Assembly (NCBI RefSeq): GCF_028728205.1
Contig: NZ_JAQYUU010000001.1
Location: 62,001 to 126,000, forward strand
Direction of reading: 5' to 3'
Length of the DNA: 64,000 nt
From: Clostridium sp. 'White wine YQ'
GTDB taxonomy: Bacteria; Bacillota; Clostridia; Clostridiales; Clostridiaceae
The notes below the pieces were generated by a model that saw only the letters and a list, made by a program, of their open reading frames with translations, searched no databases and was not told the DNA's origin. This document shows, one piece after another, positions 8,945 through 20,000 of this stretch. A program made the translations under genes and the position numbers. Numbering within the stretch: position 1 is the first letter of the stretch; each line of letters starts with the position of its first letter.

Positions 8945-10459
8945 ATGAACATCAGACCAGAAGAAATTACTTCTATTATTAAAAATGAAATAGAAAAGTA
9001 TGAAAAACACTTAAAAACTGAAGATTCTGGTACTATTATACAAATAGGTGACGGTGTTGCTAGAGTTTACGGCCTTGATGATTGTATGGAAGGTGAACTT
9101 TTAGAGTTCCCTAATAATGTATTCGGAATGGCATTAAACCTTGAGCAGGACAACGTTGGTTGTGTTCTTTTAGGATCTGAAGAAGGTATAAAAGAAGGCG
9201 ACATTGTAAAAAGAACAGGAAAAATAGTTGAAGTTCCAGTAGGAGATGCTTTGGTAGGTAGAGTAGTTAATGCTCTTGGAGAAGCTATCGATGGAAAAGG
9301 ACCTATAATTAATGATGGATATAGAGCAATTGAAGAACCAGCTCCAAGTATCATTGACAGAAGTTCAGTTAATGAACCTATGCAAACTGGTATAAAGGCT
9401 ATTGACTCTATGATTCCAATAGGTAGAGGTCAAAGAGAACTTATAATAGGAGATAGACAAACAGGAAAAACTGCTATTGCTCTAGATGCTATTATTAATC
9501 AAAAAGGAAAAGATGTTATTTGTATATATGTAGCTATAGGACAAAAACAATCTACAGTAGCTCATATAGTTAATACATTAACAGAAATGGGTGCGATGGA
9601 TTATACTACTATTGTTAGTTCATCAGCTTCTGATACAGCACCATTACAATATCTAGCTCCATATGCTGGATGTGCAATAGGTGAATATTTCATGCATAAA
9701 GGAAAAGATGTCTTAATTATATATGATGATTTGACTAAGCACGCGGTTGCTTATAGAACAATGTCACTATTACTTAGGAGACCACCAGGCAGAGAAGCAT
9801 ACCCAGGAGATGTATTCTATATACATTCAAGACTTCTTGAGAGAGCAGCTAAGCTTTCAAAAGAACTTGGAAGTGGTTCAATAACAGCACTTCCAATAAT
9901 TGAAACATTGGCTGGTGACGTAACAGCATACATACCAACCAACGTTATTTCAATAACAGATGGTCAAATATTCCTTGAATCAGAATTATTCTTCTCAGGA
10001 CAAAGACCAGCTGTTAATGCAGGTATATCAGTATCAAGAGTTGGTGGAAATGCGCAAATTAAAGCAATGAAACAAGTTTCTGGTACATTAAGATTAGAAC
10101 TTGCTCAATATAGAGAACTTGCAGCTTTCGCTCAATTTGGTTCTGACTTAGATAAAGACTCAAAAATGAGACTAGAAAAAGGTAAGAGATTAGTTGAAGT
10201 ACTTAAACAAGATCAATACACTCCTATGAATGTAGAAGAACAAGTAATGATCTTATATGCAGCAGTTAATGATTTCTTATCTGATATAAAAGTAAATGAT
10301 ATAATCAAATTTGAGAAAGAATTCTTAGAATTCATGGATACTCACCATAGAGAAGTAGGTAAAGCAATAGTTGAGAAAAAAGTACTTGATGACGAAGTGA
10401 AATCTCAATTAGAAGCATCTATTATTGAATTCAAGAAAATATTCTTACAAGGAGCATAG
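8945..10459 (+). CDS. atpA: ATP synthase F1 subunit alpha
   Basis: Non-catalytic nucleotide-binding subunit of the F1 head. The 504-aa protein has the beta-barrel N-domain, the P-loop GDRQTGKT, the DDLTKHA Walker B region, the [23 protein letters not shown] stretch (9777-9842) with the conserved arginines, and the arginine-finger segment SVSRVGG. Standard length, with start ATG 8945. Confidence 0.98.
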   Translation: MNIRPEEITSIIKNEIEKYEKHLKTEDSGTIIQIGDGVARVYGLDDCMEGELLEFPNNVFGMALNLEQDNVGCVLLGSEEGIKEGDIVKRTGKIVEVPVGDALVGRVVNALGEAIDGKGPIINDGYRAIEEPAPSIIDRSSVNEPMQTGIKAIDSMIPIGRGQRELIIGDRQTGKTAIALDAIINQKGKDVICIYVAIGQKQSTVAHIVNTLTEMGAMDYTTIVSSSASDTAPLQYLAPYAGCAIGEYFMHKGKDVLIIYDDLTKHAVAYRTMSLLLRRPPGREAYPGDVFYIHSRLLERAAKLSKELGSGSITALPIIETLAGDVTAYIPTNVISITDGQIFLESELFFSGQRPAVNAGISVSRVGGNAQIKAMKQVSGTLRLELAQYRELAAFAQFGSDLDKDSKMRLEKGKRLVEVLKQDQYTPMNVEEQVMILYAAVNDFLSDIKVNDIIKFEKEFLEFMDTHHREVGKAIVEKKVLDDEVKSQLEASIIEFKKIFLQGA

Positions 10460-10496
10460 CTTTTAAAAGCTATGCCATCTTTTAGGAGGTGGATAT

Positions 10497-11345
10497 ATGG
10501 CAGGAGCAGGACTTCTTGATATAAAAAGAAGAATAAAGTCTGTTAACAACACCAGAAAAATAACAAAAGCCATGGGACTTGTTGCCACTTCTAAACTTAG
10601 AAAGACAAGACAACAACTTTCTCTTAATGATAGTTATTTAGAATCTGTGAATAAATTAACAGAAAGTTTGGTAGGTTCAGTAGAGGATATAAATAATAAT
10701 ATTTATTTTAATCCTAAAAGTGAAGGAGCCATTTTATACATTCTTATGACATCAGACTCAGGTTTGTGTGGAGGATATAATGGAAATACTGTATCTTTCT
10801 TTGCAAGTGAGGCTTCAAGAGTACCTGATGCAAAAGTTATGGTTGTAGGTCAAAAAGGCTTAGGCTATTTAAAGAAATACAGCTATGAGACAGTAGCAGA
10901 ATACGTTGAAATACCTGATGTGCCAACTGTTAAGGAAGCTAAAATAGTATATGAACATGCTATAAAGCTTTATAGAGAAGGAAAAATATCAGGAATAAGA
11001 ATGATATACACTGATTTCATTTCTCCGGTTAAGCAGGAATTAAAAAATATAAAGTTACTTCCATTGGAGAAAAGTAGCAAAGGCAATTTAACTTTATTGG
11101 CAGAACCTAGTATAGATGAAGTTTTAGAAGGAACTTTGGAAGTCTACTTAAAATCATTAATTCTTAATTGCATGCTTAATTCAAAAGCGAGTGAACAAAG
11201 CTTAAGAATGAGTGCAATGGATGGAGCAACTAAGAATGCAGATGATTTATTAGATGCACTAAATACAAAATATAATAGAATTAGACAAGGCGCTATAACT
11301 CAGGAAATATCCGAAATTGTTGGAGGAGCTGAAGCGCAAAAATAG
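10497..11345 (+). CDS. atpG: ATP synthase F1 subunit gamma
   Basis: Central rotor shaft. 282 aa with the N-terminal KRRIKSVNNTRKITKAM coiled-coil helix, the central TSDSGLCGGYN Rossmann-like segment and the C-terminal NRIRQGAITQEISEIVGGA helix that enters the head. AGGAGGTGG precedes the ATG. Confidence 0.97.
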   Translation: MAGAGLLDIKRRIKSVNNTRKITKAMGLVATSKLRKTRQQLSLNDSYLESVNKLTESLVGSVEDINNNIYFNPKSEGAILYILMTSDSGLCGGYNGNTVSFFASEASRVPDAKVMVVGQKGLGYLKKYSYETVAEYVEIPDVPTVKEAKIVYEHAIKLYREGKISGIRMIYTDFISPVKQELKNIKLLPLEKSSKGNLTLLAEPSIDEVLEGTLEVYLKSLILNCMLNSKASEQSLRMSAMDGATKNADDLLDALNTKYNRIRQGAITQEISEIVGGAEAQK

Positions 11346-11348
11346 TAA

Positions 11349-12758
<1,410 letters not shown>

Positions 12759-12782
12759 TAATCTGTAAAGGGGCGAAGTATT

Positions 12783-13181
12783 ATGTCAACTAATTATACT
12801 TTAAAAATAGTAACTCCTGATAAAATTATGTATGAGGGAGAAGCATCTAAAACTCTTATAGCAACTAGCAATGGTAGCTTAGAGATGTATGCTAATCATA
12901 CCCCTATAGTGGTTGTTACTGTTCCAAGCAAAACTGTATTTTATGATGAATCAGGAAAAGAAAGAGAACTATTTACATCTAGTGGTGTTGTTTCATTCGA
13001 AAATAACCAACTGATTTTTTGCTGTGATGCAGCAGAATGGCCAGAAGATATAGATGTAGAAAGAGCTGAAAGAGCTAAAGAAAGAGCAGAAAACAGATTA
13101 GATGAATCTGAAGAATATGATAAACATAGAGCTGAGGTTTCATTACAAAGAGCGTTAATAAGATTAAGCATAAAAAAATAA
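12783..13181 (+). CDS. atpC: ATP synthase F1 subunit epsilon
   Basis: 132-aa rotor subunit that contacts the c-ring and may regulate hydrolysis. The N-terminal beta-sandwich (residues 1-85, with the SNGSLEMYANHTPIV segment) is followed by a two-helix Ala/Glu/Arg-rich C-terminal domain. It is the last gene of the operon and is followed by a strong terminator 95 bases on. Confidence 0.95.
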   Translation: MSTNYTLKIVTPDKIMYEGEASKTLIATSNGSLEMYANHTPIVVVTVPSKTVFYDESGKERELFTSSGVVSFENNQLIFCCDAAEWPEDIDVERAERAKERAENRLDESEEYDKHRAEVSLQRALIRLSIKK

Positions 13182-13276
13182 TTAGATGATACTTTATTCT
13201 AATTATTATATAGGACTTACTTATTTGTCTATAGTATTATAATTTGAAAATCTTGCAGGTTTTCTTTAGAAAAGAT

Positions 13277-13315
13277 ACCCCCAGAACAGGAATTGTTCTG
13301 GGGGTGTTTTTTTAC
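13277..13315 (+). terminator. Terminator of the atp operon
   Basis: Perfect 12-bp GC-rich stem ACCCCCAGAACA / TGTTCTGGGGGT, loop GGAAT, then a T run. The CCCCCAG core recurs in the terminators near 22.9 and 52.1 kb. Confidence 0.95.
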
Positions 13316-13495
13316 TTTTTATTAATTTAATATTTTTACAGCATATATATGTGATGTTTATGGAAAATATTCACATATATTGAGAGTGTTAATATACTGT
13401 AATATATAATAAATTAATCTTTTTATTAATATACAAAAAAATTGAATAGGAAATGAATACCTTGACCATAATTTAGAAGAAAGGTAGGGGGTATC

Positions 13496-14149
13496 ATGAA
13501 GTGCAAGAATAAAATAAAGTTATTGGTGCTTTTCCTAACTTCTCTCTTAACCTTTTTAAATTTTTATAATTTAAAATGTCAGGGTTTTCAAAGTTTACAA
13601 AATGTGTTTTTAGAGAGTCATAATGAAGTTGAGAGAAGCTTAGTGATTGAAGGAAAAAGCAATGAAAAGTATGAGACTTTAAGTGAGTATCTATTTAAAA
13701 ATATCTCAAATGATTATAATGGTACATTAACAAGTGAAAAATCAGCTAATTCTAAGATTTTAAAAATCAATTCCCAAAACTTCGATATGGAAATACAAGT
13801 TTTTAATGAAAATAAAAGTAGTTTTAGAATAATATTTTCGACTAAGAATAAAAAGGAAAACTTAGAAGCAGTTAAAAAAAATATAAACTATCTCCTAAAG
13901 GAAAAAGCATTTGATTTGAGATATTTTCAAGAAATTAAGGGTAGAATAGAAATAGAAGAAGATATGAAAAAAACATTAAATATGCAGTTGAAATCTCTAG
14001 GAATCAAGGAATATTCGTTATTGAAAATTAATAATGGATATACAGGGGAAGCAGAATTAGGAAATAGTACTATAAACTTCGCTATTTGCACATATGAAAA
14101 AAAATCCTACATTATTATTGGTGAACCAATAATAATATCAACATATTAA
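13496..14149 (+). CDS. ywmB: YwmB-like exported protein of unknown function
   Basis: 217-aa protein with an N-terminal hydrophobic segment (residues 7-27, KLLVLFLTSLLTFLNFYN), so secreted or membrane-anchored. The body has repeated alpha/beta elements with the closing GYTGEAELGNSTINFAICTYEKK... pattern (positions 14035-14100) that I associate with the YwmB family (DUF1779, TATA-box-binding-like fold). The strongest support is synteny: ywmB sits between atpC and murA in Bacillus. The biochemical role is unknown. GTAGGGGGT precedes the ATG. Confidence 0.7.
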   Translation: MKCKNKIKLLVLFLTSLLTFLNFYNLKCQGFQSLQNVFLESHNEVERSLVIEGKSNEKYETLSEYLFKNISNDYNGTLTSEKSANSKILKINSQNFDMEIQVFNENKSSFRIIFSTKNKKENLEAVKKNINYLLKEKAFDLRYFQEIKGRIEIEEDMKKTLNMQLKSLGIKEYSLLKINNGYTGEAELGNSTINFAICTYEKKSYIIIGEPIIISTY

Positions 14150-14170
14150 CAATAATTCATGGAGGATAAT

Positions 14171-15433
14171 ATGGAAAAAATCAGAGTAAAAGGTGGAAGT
14201 ACTTTAGAAGGTGAAGTTGAAATAAGTTCTGCGAAGAATTCTGTTCTCCCAATAATTGTAGCATGTATACTATGTGGAGATAAAAATATAATAAAGGAAG
14301 CACCTTTATTAGAAGATGTTTATGTAATATGTGATGTTTTAAAAGAATTAAATGCATCAGTAGAAATAAATGAAGTAAAAAGAGAGTTAACTATTGATAC
14401 AAAGAATCTTATACCAAATAGTGCAAATAGTGAACTAATAAAAAAGATGAGGGCATCCTTTCTAATAATGGGTCCAATGTTAACTAAGTTTGGTCATGCA
14501 AAATTATCACATCCAGGTGGATGTAATATAGGTACAAGACCAATAGACCTTCATTTAAAAGGGTTTAAGGCTTTAGGTGCTGATATTTCTATAGGACATG
14601 GATTTGTAGAGGCAAAAGCATCAAAATTAATAGGGAATAGAATATATTTGGATTTTCCATCTGTTGGAGCAACAGAAAATATAATGATGGCAGCAGTGTA
14701 TGCAAAAGGCACTACAATAATTGAAAATGCTGCAGAAGAACCAGAAATATGGGATTTAGCGAATTTCTTAAATTCAATGGGTGCTAAAATATATGGTGCA
14801 GGTCAAGGAAAAATTACCATTGATGGGGTAGATGAATTACGACCAGTAGTGTATAGACCTATATATGATAGGATTGAAGCAGGAACATTTATGGTAGCAG
14901 CAGCAATAACTAAAAGTAAGATTAAAATCAATGGAGTAAATGAAGAACATTTACGACCTATAATAGAAAAATTAAAAGAGTGTGGAGTTAGTATAGACAT
15001 TCTTGAAAATGAAAAAATGATAGTAGATGGAAGAGGAATACTAAAGCCAGTAGATATAAAAACTTTACCATATCCAGGATTCCCAACAGATATGCAGGCG
15101 CAAATGATGAGTTTGTTAACATTGATTAAAGGATCGAGTATTATATCAGAAACAGTTTTCGAAAATAGATTTATGCATGTACAAGAACTAATAAGAATGG
15201 GTGCAAGTATTAAAATTGATGGGAGAACAGCTATTATTGAAGGTGTAGAAAGATTAACCGGAGCAGAAGTTAAAGCAACAGATTTAAGAGCGGGCGCTGC
15301 AATGATTTTGGCAGGATTAGCTGCAGATGGCTATACAGATATAAGTGATATATATCATATTGATAGGGGCTATGTTAACATTGAAGAGAAGCTTAGAAAA
15401 TTAGGGGCAAACATAGAAAGAATTAATATATAA
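14171..15433 (+). CDS. murA: UDP-N-acetylglucosamine 1-carboxyvinyltransferase
   Basis: First committed step of peptidoglycan synthesis: transfers enolpyruvate from PEP to UDP-GlcNAc. The EPT fold is clear, with KNSVLP and the PEP-binding catalytic Cys in SHPGGCNIGTRPIDLH (about residue 118), the fosfomycin target. The start is ATG 14171, five bases after GGAGG; an upstream ATG at 14159 overlaps that ribosome binding site. About 420 aa. Located directly ahead of spoIID as in Bacillus. Confidence 0.97.
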   Translation: MEKIRVKGGSTLEGEVEISSAKNSVLPIIVACILCGDKNIIKEAPLLEDVYVICDVLKELNASVEINEVKRELTIDTKNLIPNSANSELIKKMRASFLIMGPMLTKFGHAKLSHPGGCNIGTRPIDLHLKGFKALGADISIGHGFVEAKASKLIGNRIYLDFPSVGATENIMMAAVYAKGTTIIENAAEEPEIWDLANFLNSMGAKIYGAGQGKITIDGVDELRPVVYRPIYDRIEAGTFMVAAAITKSKIKINGVNEEHLRPIIEKLKECGVSIDILENEKMIVDGRGILKPVDIKTLPYPGFPTDMQAQMMSLLTLIKGSSIISETVFENRFMHVQELIRMGASIKIDGRTAIIEGVERLTGAEVKATDLRAGAAMILAGLAADGYTDISDIYHIDRGYVNIEEKLRKLGANIERINI

Positions 15434-15545
15434 TTACTAAAGAGTATGTTTTTAAAATAGAATATAAAATTTATATAGACTTTTATTAATTATGAAATGA
15501 AAAAGTGGTATTTAATAAAAATCTTTAGAAATTTTAATCTTATAG

Positions 15546-15569
15546 AAAAGGCTGATTAGGCCTTTTTTA
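15546..15569 (+). terminator. Terminator after murA
   Basis: Stem AAAAGGC / GCCTTTT, loop TGATTAG, then T run, 113 bases after the murA stop. The remaining bases up to spoIID are AT-rich and may hold a sporulation promoter that I could not assign with confidence. Confidence 0.75.
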
Positions 15570-15654
15570 TTTTCAATATGAAGAATTAATATTTGAATAA
15601 AAGTAGACTCTACCGCGTATATTTATTATGTAAAACAATATATAGGTGGGGGTT

Positions 15655-16698
15655 ATGAGATTTAAAAAAATAAATATTGAAATATCAAAAAAAATAATGA
15701 TTTTCCTTTTACCAATACTAGTTTTAATATTTGTTCCTAGTATAATTCTTGTATGGGGGAAGATTCCTTTAAATTCTTTAAATTTTGATAAGTTTGGCAA
15801 AGAAGAATATAAACAAGTTGAAGGTAAAGATTTCTCAAAAATAACTGTATATAAAACTAAGACAGGAACAACTGAAAAAGTTGATTTAGAGGACTATGTC
15901 TTAGGCGTTTTATCAGGAGAAATGCCAGCAGCATTCGATGAAGAAGCGTTAAAAGCTCAAGCTGTAGCGGCAAGAACTTTTGCGATGAAACGGATTTTAT
16001 ATCCTTGCACTGAAGCAAAAGGAGCAGATGTATGTGATACTGTTCATTGTCAAGTCTTTATGAGTAAAGAAGATAGAGTAAGTAAATGGGACAAAGATAA
16101 ATCAGAAGAATACTGGAAGAAACTTCAGGATGCAGTTTCTGCTACAAAAGGAAAAGTGTTAACATACAATGGAGAGTTAGTACTATATCCACAATTTTTT
16201 TCTACAAGTTGGGGAAAGACTGAGGATGCTGAAGCAGTTCTCTCAACAGCTTTACCATATCTTCAATCGGTAGATTCTCCAGGGGAAGAAGTAGCACCAA
16301 AGTTTAAATCAAGTACTATTATTAACAGTAAAGAATTTGTGGAGAAAATTAATAACAAGTATAAAGATGCTAAACTAACTATTAATAATATAAAAGATGC
16401 AGTAAAAATTATTAGCAAAAATCCGGGAGGTTCGGTAAATGAAATAAAAGTAGGGGGAGTAACTATAAAGGGCACTGAGTTTAGAAGTTTGCTATCTTTA
16501 AATTCAGCCAATTTCACCATTTCATTTTCAAGTAAAGGAATAGAAATACAGAACTTTGGATATGGACATGGAGTCGGTATGAGTCAATGGGGTGCAAATG
16601 TGATGGCGAAGAGCGGAGTGAAATATGAAGAGATTTTAAAACATTATTATAAAGGAATAGAATTAAAGCACGTATCTGAAGTTAAAATAAGTAAATAA
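15655..16698 (+). CDS. spoIID: Stage II sporulation protein D
   Basis: Peptidoglycan lytic enzyme needed for forespore engulfment, acting with SpoIIP and SpoIIM at the septum. The 347-aa protein has one N-terminal membrane segment (about 12-32), the catalytic Glu region LSGEMPAAFDEEALKAQAVAA (positions 15910-15968), a Cys-rich metal site (CTEAKGADVCDTVHC), and the C-terminal GYGHGVGMSQWGA motif. I start at ATG 15655, after GGTGGGGG; a GTG at 15646 lies inside that ribosome binding site. Known sporulation genes of this type are sigma-E controlled. Confidence 0.96.
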   Translation: MRFKKINIEISKKIMIFLLPILVLIFVPSIILVWGKIPLNSLNFDKFGKEEYKQVEGKDFSKITVYKTKTGTTEKVDLEDYVLGVLSGEMPAAFDEEALKAQAVAARTFAMKRILYPCTEAKGADVCDTVHCQVFMSKEDRVSKWDKDKSEEYWKKLQDAVSATKGKVLTYNGELVLYPQFFSTSWGKTEDAEAVLSTALPYLQSVDSPGEEVAPKFKSSTIINSKEFVEKINNKYKDAKLTINNIKDAVKIISKNPGGSVNEIKVGGVTIKGTEFRSLLSLNSANFTISFSSKGIEIQNFGYGHGVGMSQWGANVMAKSGVKYEEILKHYYKGIELKHVSEVKISK

Positions 16699-16739
16699 AC
16701 GATAAGTAAGTTTATTCAATATAAAAAGTGTAAATAATT

Positions 16740-16808
16740 AGGTTGATAAGAGATTTAATTAAGCTCTATAAATTGAGTTTCGTTAAAGGTTTTATCAGCC
16801 TTTTTATT
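16740..16808 (+). terminator. Terminator-like structure after spoIID
   Basis: AGGTTGATAA and TTATCAGCCT pair (one G-U) across about 42 bases that contain further short complementary stretches, followed by T5. Confidence 0.6.
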
Positions 16809-16904
16809 TTGGAGAAAAATGTAGAAAAAAGAGGAAAATATTTACTGGAATAAATGTATTTTTTTATGTATATAAGGACAGACTACGAAATGGAGGTGTT
16901 CATA

Positions 16905-17636
16905 TTGGATAAACAAAGTAAATTTCAAAAATTAAAAAACCTACTTAGAAAGGAGAGTTTTTACGTAGTCCTTTTTGTGTGTTTATGTGTTATTGCTAGT
17001 GCAGCTGCAATATCAATTAGAAAAGCTAAGGAGAATACTAATCCTCCAGTAGCTGAAAATTCTCAAGATCTGCCTATTAACATAAATAATTCTGGTGGAA
17101 CTAATAAAATTGATAATGCTGAACAAGTTAAGAATACTCAAGATACAAAAAGTCAAACCAATAAAGGTACTACAGGAAAAACTCAAAATGTATCATCTAC
17201 AAGTAGTGTTCAGTTTGTTAAACCACTAGATGGAACTTTATTAAGAAAATTTACTTATGGAGTTTCACTAGTAAAGGTTGATACAAACAAATATGACAGC
17301 ATTAAGGGAATAGATATTGCAGGAAAAGTTGGTAGTACTGTAGTTGCTGCAGCTGATGGTGTTGTAGATGAAATTGGAAATGAAGATGGAGATTTAAGTG
17401 GTTGGTATGTTGTGATTAAGCATTCAAATGGATTAAAGAGTAAATATGCTAACTTAGATTCTGATATTAAAGTTAAGAAAAATGATAAAGTCACTCAAGG
17501 AAGTGTAATTGGTAAAGTTGGCGATACAGCTAAAAAACTTACTAATAAAGAAGAGGGCGATCATTTACAATTTCAGATAATAGATTCAAAAGGTGAACAA
17601 GTGGATCCATTAAAGTATATAACTTTAAAAAGCTAG
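16905..17636 (+). CDS. spoIIQ: SpoIIQ-like forespore membrane protein with degenerate LytM domain
   Basis: Forespore partner of the SpoIIQ-SpoIIIAH channel that joins mother cell and forespore. A TTG start at 16905 is chosen because GGAGGTG ends eight bases before it; ATG codons upstream lack a ribosome binding site. One membrane helix (about 19-37) is followed by an Asn/Thr/Lys-rich linker and an M23/LytM domain (105-240). The zinc ligands are mostly lost: the HxGxD motif reads IKGID (His to Ile133, Asp137 kept), YxHL reads YANL (Asn183), and HLH reads HLQ (Gln222). A non-catalytic docking role is therefore likely. Confidence 0.88.
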   Translation: MDKQSKFQKLKNLLRKESFYVVLFVCLCVIASAAAISIRKAKENTNPPVAENSQDLPININNSGGTNKIDNAEQVKNTQDTKSQTNKGTTGKTQNVSSTSSVQFVKPLDGTLLRKFTYGVSLVKVDTNKYDSIKGIDIAGKVGSTVVAAADGVVDEIGNEDGDLSGWYVVIKHSNGLKSKYANLDSDIKVKKNDKVTQGSVIGKVGDTAKKLTNKEEGDHLQFQIIDSKGEQVDPLKYITLKS

Positions 17637-17655
17637 TAAAACTTTACCTAATGTG

Positions 17656-17690
17656 AAATCAGTCATTTTATCTATGAAAATGGCTGATTT
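17656..17690 (+). terminator. Hairpin between spoIIQ and spoIIID
   Basis: AAATCAGTCATTTT pairs with AAAATGGCTGATTT (one G-U). There is no T tract after it, so it may be a weak terminator or an mRNA-end stabiliser. Confidence 0.5.
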
Positions 17691-17755
17691 CTAAGGAATT
17701 TAAAGAAAAAATAATGCATATTAATAAATATATCGAATTAAGGAGGAGCCTCGTT

Positions 17756-18007
17756 TTGAAAGACTACATTGAAGAAAGAGTACTAGAGGTGGCGCAATAT
17801 ATAATTGATTCAAAAGCGACAATTAGAAAAACAGCTAAGGTGTTTGGTGTGAGCAAAAGTACTATTCATAAGGATATGACAGAACGTTTGCCTAAAATAA
17901 ATCCTACTATAGCGTTAGAAGCGAAAAATATTTTAGATTTAAATAAAGCAGAAAGACATATAAGAGGTGGAAAAGCTACAAAATTAAAGTACAAGGCTAT
18001 TGAATAA
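17756..18007 (+). CDS. spoIIID: Sporulation transcriptional regulator SpoIIID
   Basis: Mother-cell DNA-binding protein that switches sigma-E regulon genes and helps sigma-K expression. The product (83 aa) starts with LKDYIEERV, matching the family start; TTG 17756 lies six bases after AGGAGGAG. The helix-turn-helix is AKVFGVSKSTIHKDMTERLP, followed by the conserved HIRGGKATKLKYK basic end. An in-frame ATG at 17714 has no ribosome binding site. Position before mbl matches Bacillus. Confidence 0.95.
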   Translation: MKDYIEERVLEVAQYIIDSKATIRKTAKVFGVSKSTIHKDMTERLPKINPTIALEAKNILDLNKAERHIRGGKATKLKYKAIE

Positions 18008-18099
18008 AAACATAATTCCATATTATAATTAGAATGGGTATAAATTGTAGAAAAATAATACAAGTTATATAATCAAATCATTTTAGGAGTGAATATGGA

Positions 18100-19131
18100 A
18101 TGTGGTTTTGGAGAATGGGAACTGATCTTGCTATTGACCTAGGTACAGCAACAGTTCTAGTTTATATGGCGGGAAAAGGAATAATATTAAAAGAGCCTTC
18201 AGTTGTGGCAGTAGATAAAAATACAAATAAAGTTTTAGCTGTAGGAGAAGATGCAAGAAAAATGATAGGTCGTACACCTGGTAATATAGTTGCAGTACGT
18301 CCACTAAGAAATGGTGTAATTTCTGATTATGATATTACTGAGAAAATGTTAAGACATTTTATTCAAAAGAGTTGTGGAAAAAGAAAAATCTCTGCTCCAA
18401 AGGTTATGGTGTGTATACCATCACAGGCAACAGAGGTAGAAAAGAGAGCTGTTATTGATGCAGCAAAAAATTCAGGAGCAAAATCTGTTTATCTAATAGA
18501 GGAACCACTTGCAGCTGCAGTAGGTGCAGGTTTGGATATTTCTGAACCAAGTGGCTCTATGGTTATAGATATAGGTGGAGGAACAACTGATATCGCTGTA
18601 ATATCTCTAAAGGGAGTAGTTGTAAGAGCATCAATTAAAGTAGCTGGAGATAGATTTGATGAAGCTATTATTAGGTATATAAGAAATAAATTCAAATTAA
18701 TGATTGGAGAAAAAACAGCAGAAGAAGTTAAAATCTTGGCAGCATCAGCTTTAAAAGGTGCTAGAAACGAAACAGCAACTGTAAGGGGTAGAAATCTTGT
18801 TACTGGATTACCAGATAACATAGAAGTTACAACTGAGGAGTTAGTTAGTGCACTTGAAGAGCCTGTCAGATTAATAGTTGATAAAATTCATGATGTTTTA
18901 GAAAAAACTCCACCAGAGTTGGCAGCAGATATTATTGACAAGGGAATATTAATGACCGGCGGAGGAGCTTTATTACATGGATTAGATAAGTTAATAGAGT
19001 TTGAGACTGGAGTTAGAGTATACATTGCAAATGATACTGTAGAATGTGTTGTATTAGGATCGGGAAAGGTTCTTGCAAGTATAAACAAGAATAATACAGA
19101 AGCTATCGAAAATGAAGTGCAAAGAGCATAG
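18100..19131 (+). CDS. mbl: MreB/Mbl-family actin-like cell-shape protein
   Basis: Forms membrane-associated filaments that guide lateral wall synthesis. The 343-aa protein has the short amphipathic N-terminus (MWFWRMGTD), phosphate-1 loop DLGTATVLVY, phosphate-2 VIDIGGGTTDIAVIS, and adenosine motif ILMTGGGALLHGLD. Named mbl because it directly follows spoIIID as in Bacillus; MreB or MreBH cannot be excluded by sequence alone. Confidence 0.9.
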   Translation: MWFWRMGTDLAIDLGTATVLVYMAGKGIILKEPSVVAVDKNTNKVLAVGEDARKMIGRTPGNIVAVRPLRNGVISDYDITEKMLRHFIQKSCGKRKISAPKVMVCIPSQATEVEKRAVIDAAKNSGAKSVYLIEEPLAAAVGAGLDISEPSGSMVIDIGGGTTDIAVISLKGVVVRASIKVAGDRFDEAIIRYIRNKFKLMIGEKTAEEVKILAASALKGARNETATVRGRNLVTGLPDNIEVTTEELVSALEEPVRLIVDKIHDVLEKTPPELAADIIDKGILMTGGGALLHGLDKLIEFETGVRVYIANDTVECVVLGSGKVLASINKNNTEAIENEVQRA

Positions 19132-19243
19132 TAATATACTAAAATGAAAGATTAAGGATGATTAAAGGGTTTTAGCAATATCAGTACTATATTCTTTTTT
19201 GACGATTTTTTAACCATCCTTTAAGTTTTTTAAAATTTTTGAG

Positions 19244-19298
19244 GTTAATAGTTAAAGTAATAACTAATAATTTAGTACTTTAACTATTAACTTTTTTT
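19244..19298 (+). terminator. Terminator between mbl and yyaC
   Basis: A perfect 16-bp stem GTTAATAGTTAAAGTA / TACTTTAACTATTAAC with a 16-base loop, then T7. It lies between two convergent genes and may work from both sides. Confidence 0.75.
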
Positions 19299-19315
19299 AC
19301 TTTTTAGACCATTTT

Positions 19316-19846
19316 TTATTTTGTGCTTGATGAAAGATAATAACTATGAACAATTCCTTTAACAATAACTTTACACATTTCAAATATAAGGGATAGTCGA
19401 ATTGATCTATTTGAAAAAATTTCGGAATTATTACTTGTATCGACTATACCAATAATTGAGACGTCCCCTACTTTAGGAAGTTTTTTTCCTACGCCTTTCC
19501 CAGGATGAATCGGGTAATCTCTCACGTGTATTTCACCCACAGAATCAGTATCACCAAGACAGGCATCAATACCTATAATTAAGGCGTTAGGATGCTTTAC
19601 ATATATCTCCTGAAGCTTGTCGTCTATATTTAATGCATGAATAGGTGAGTTTAAGGTTCCGTATACAGGGATAGGAAGTAAGGTGTCAATTAATAGGGTT
19701 CCAACCATTGGGCCAAGGCAATCCCCAATACATTTATCTGTACCTATACATATTATTATGGTTTCATTATTAATATAATCTTTTAAAAAGTATGCCAGTT
19801 CATAATAGGACATAGGGTCTTTATATGAGACTTTAACCTTATTCAA
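19316..19846 (-). CDS. yyaC: Putative sporulation protein YyaC (Gpr/HybD protease-like fold)
   Basis: DUF1256 family protein, related in fold to the germination protease Gpr and hydrogenase-maturation HybD. Family motifs are IGTDKCIGDCLGPMVGT, VYGTLNSPIHALNI and IGIDACLGD, with acidic residues that could bind a metal. 176 aa. It starts with TTG at 19846, eight bases after AAGGGG on the minus strand. Like spoIIQ and spoIIID it is a sporulation gene with a TTG start. The substrate is not known. Confidence 0.88.
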   Translation of the reverse strand: MNKVKVSYKDPMSYYELAYFLKDYINNETIIICIGTDKCIGDCLGPMVGTLLIDTLLPIPVYGTLNSPIHALNIDDKLQEIYVKHPNALIIGIDACLGDTDSVGEIHVRDYPIHPGKGVGKKLPKVGDVSIIGIVDTSNNSEIFSNRSIRLSLIFEMCKVIVKGIVHSYYLSSSTK

Positions 19847-20000
19847 AGAAATTCCCCTTTCTTAAAACTGAAATAAAAGTATAACCTAAGTAGAAATTTA
19901 AAAGGTACTATACTATATATGAAGGGAATATTAAATTTATTAAAAAAAGTATAAATACATAAAAAAGTGGCAATAAAACTAAATAGTGTGAGGTGATTAA

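Noticed and set aside
8149-9354. Minus-strand open frames inside the atp genes and similar antisense frames elsewhere
   Set aside because: They mirror strongly coding plus-strand genes, lack ribosome binding sites and show no domain.
19151-19224. Possible long hairpin AAGGATGATTAAA / TTTAACCATCC after mbl
   Set aside because: Needs bulges and a loop of over 40 bases; the perfect stem at 19244 is a better terminator.
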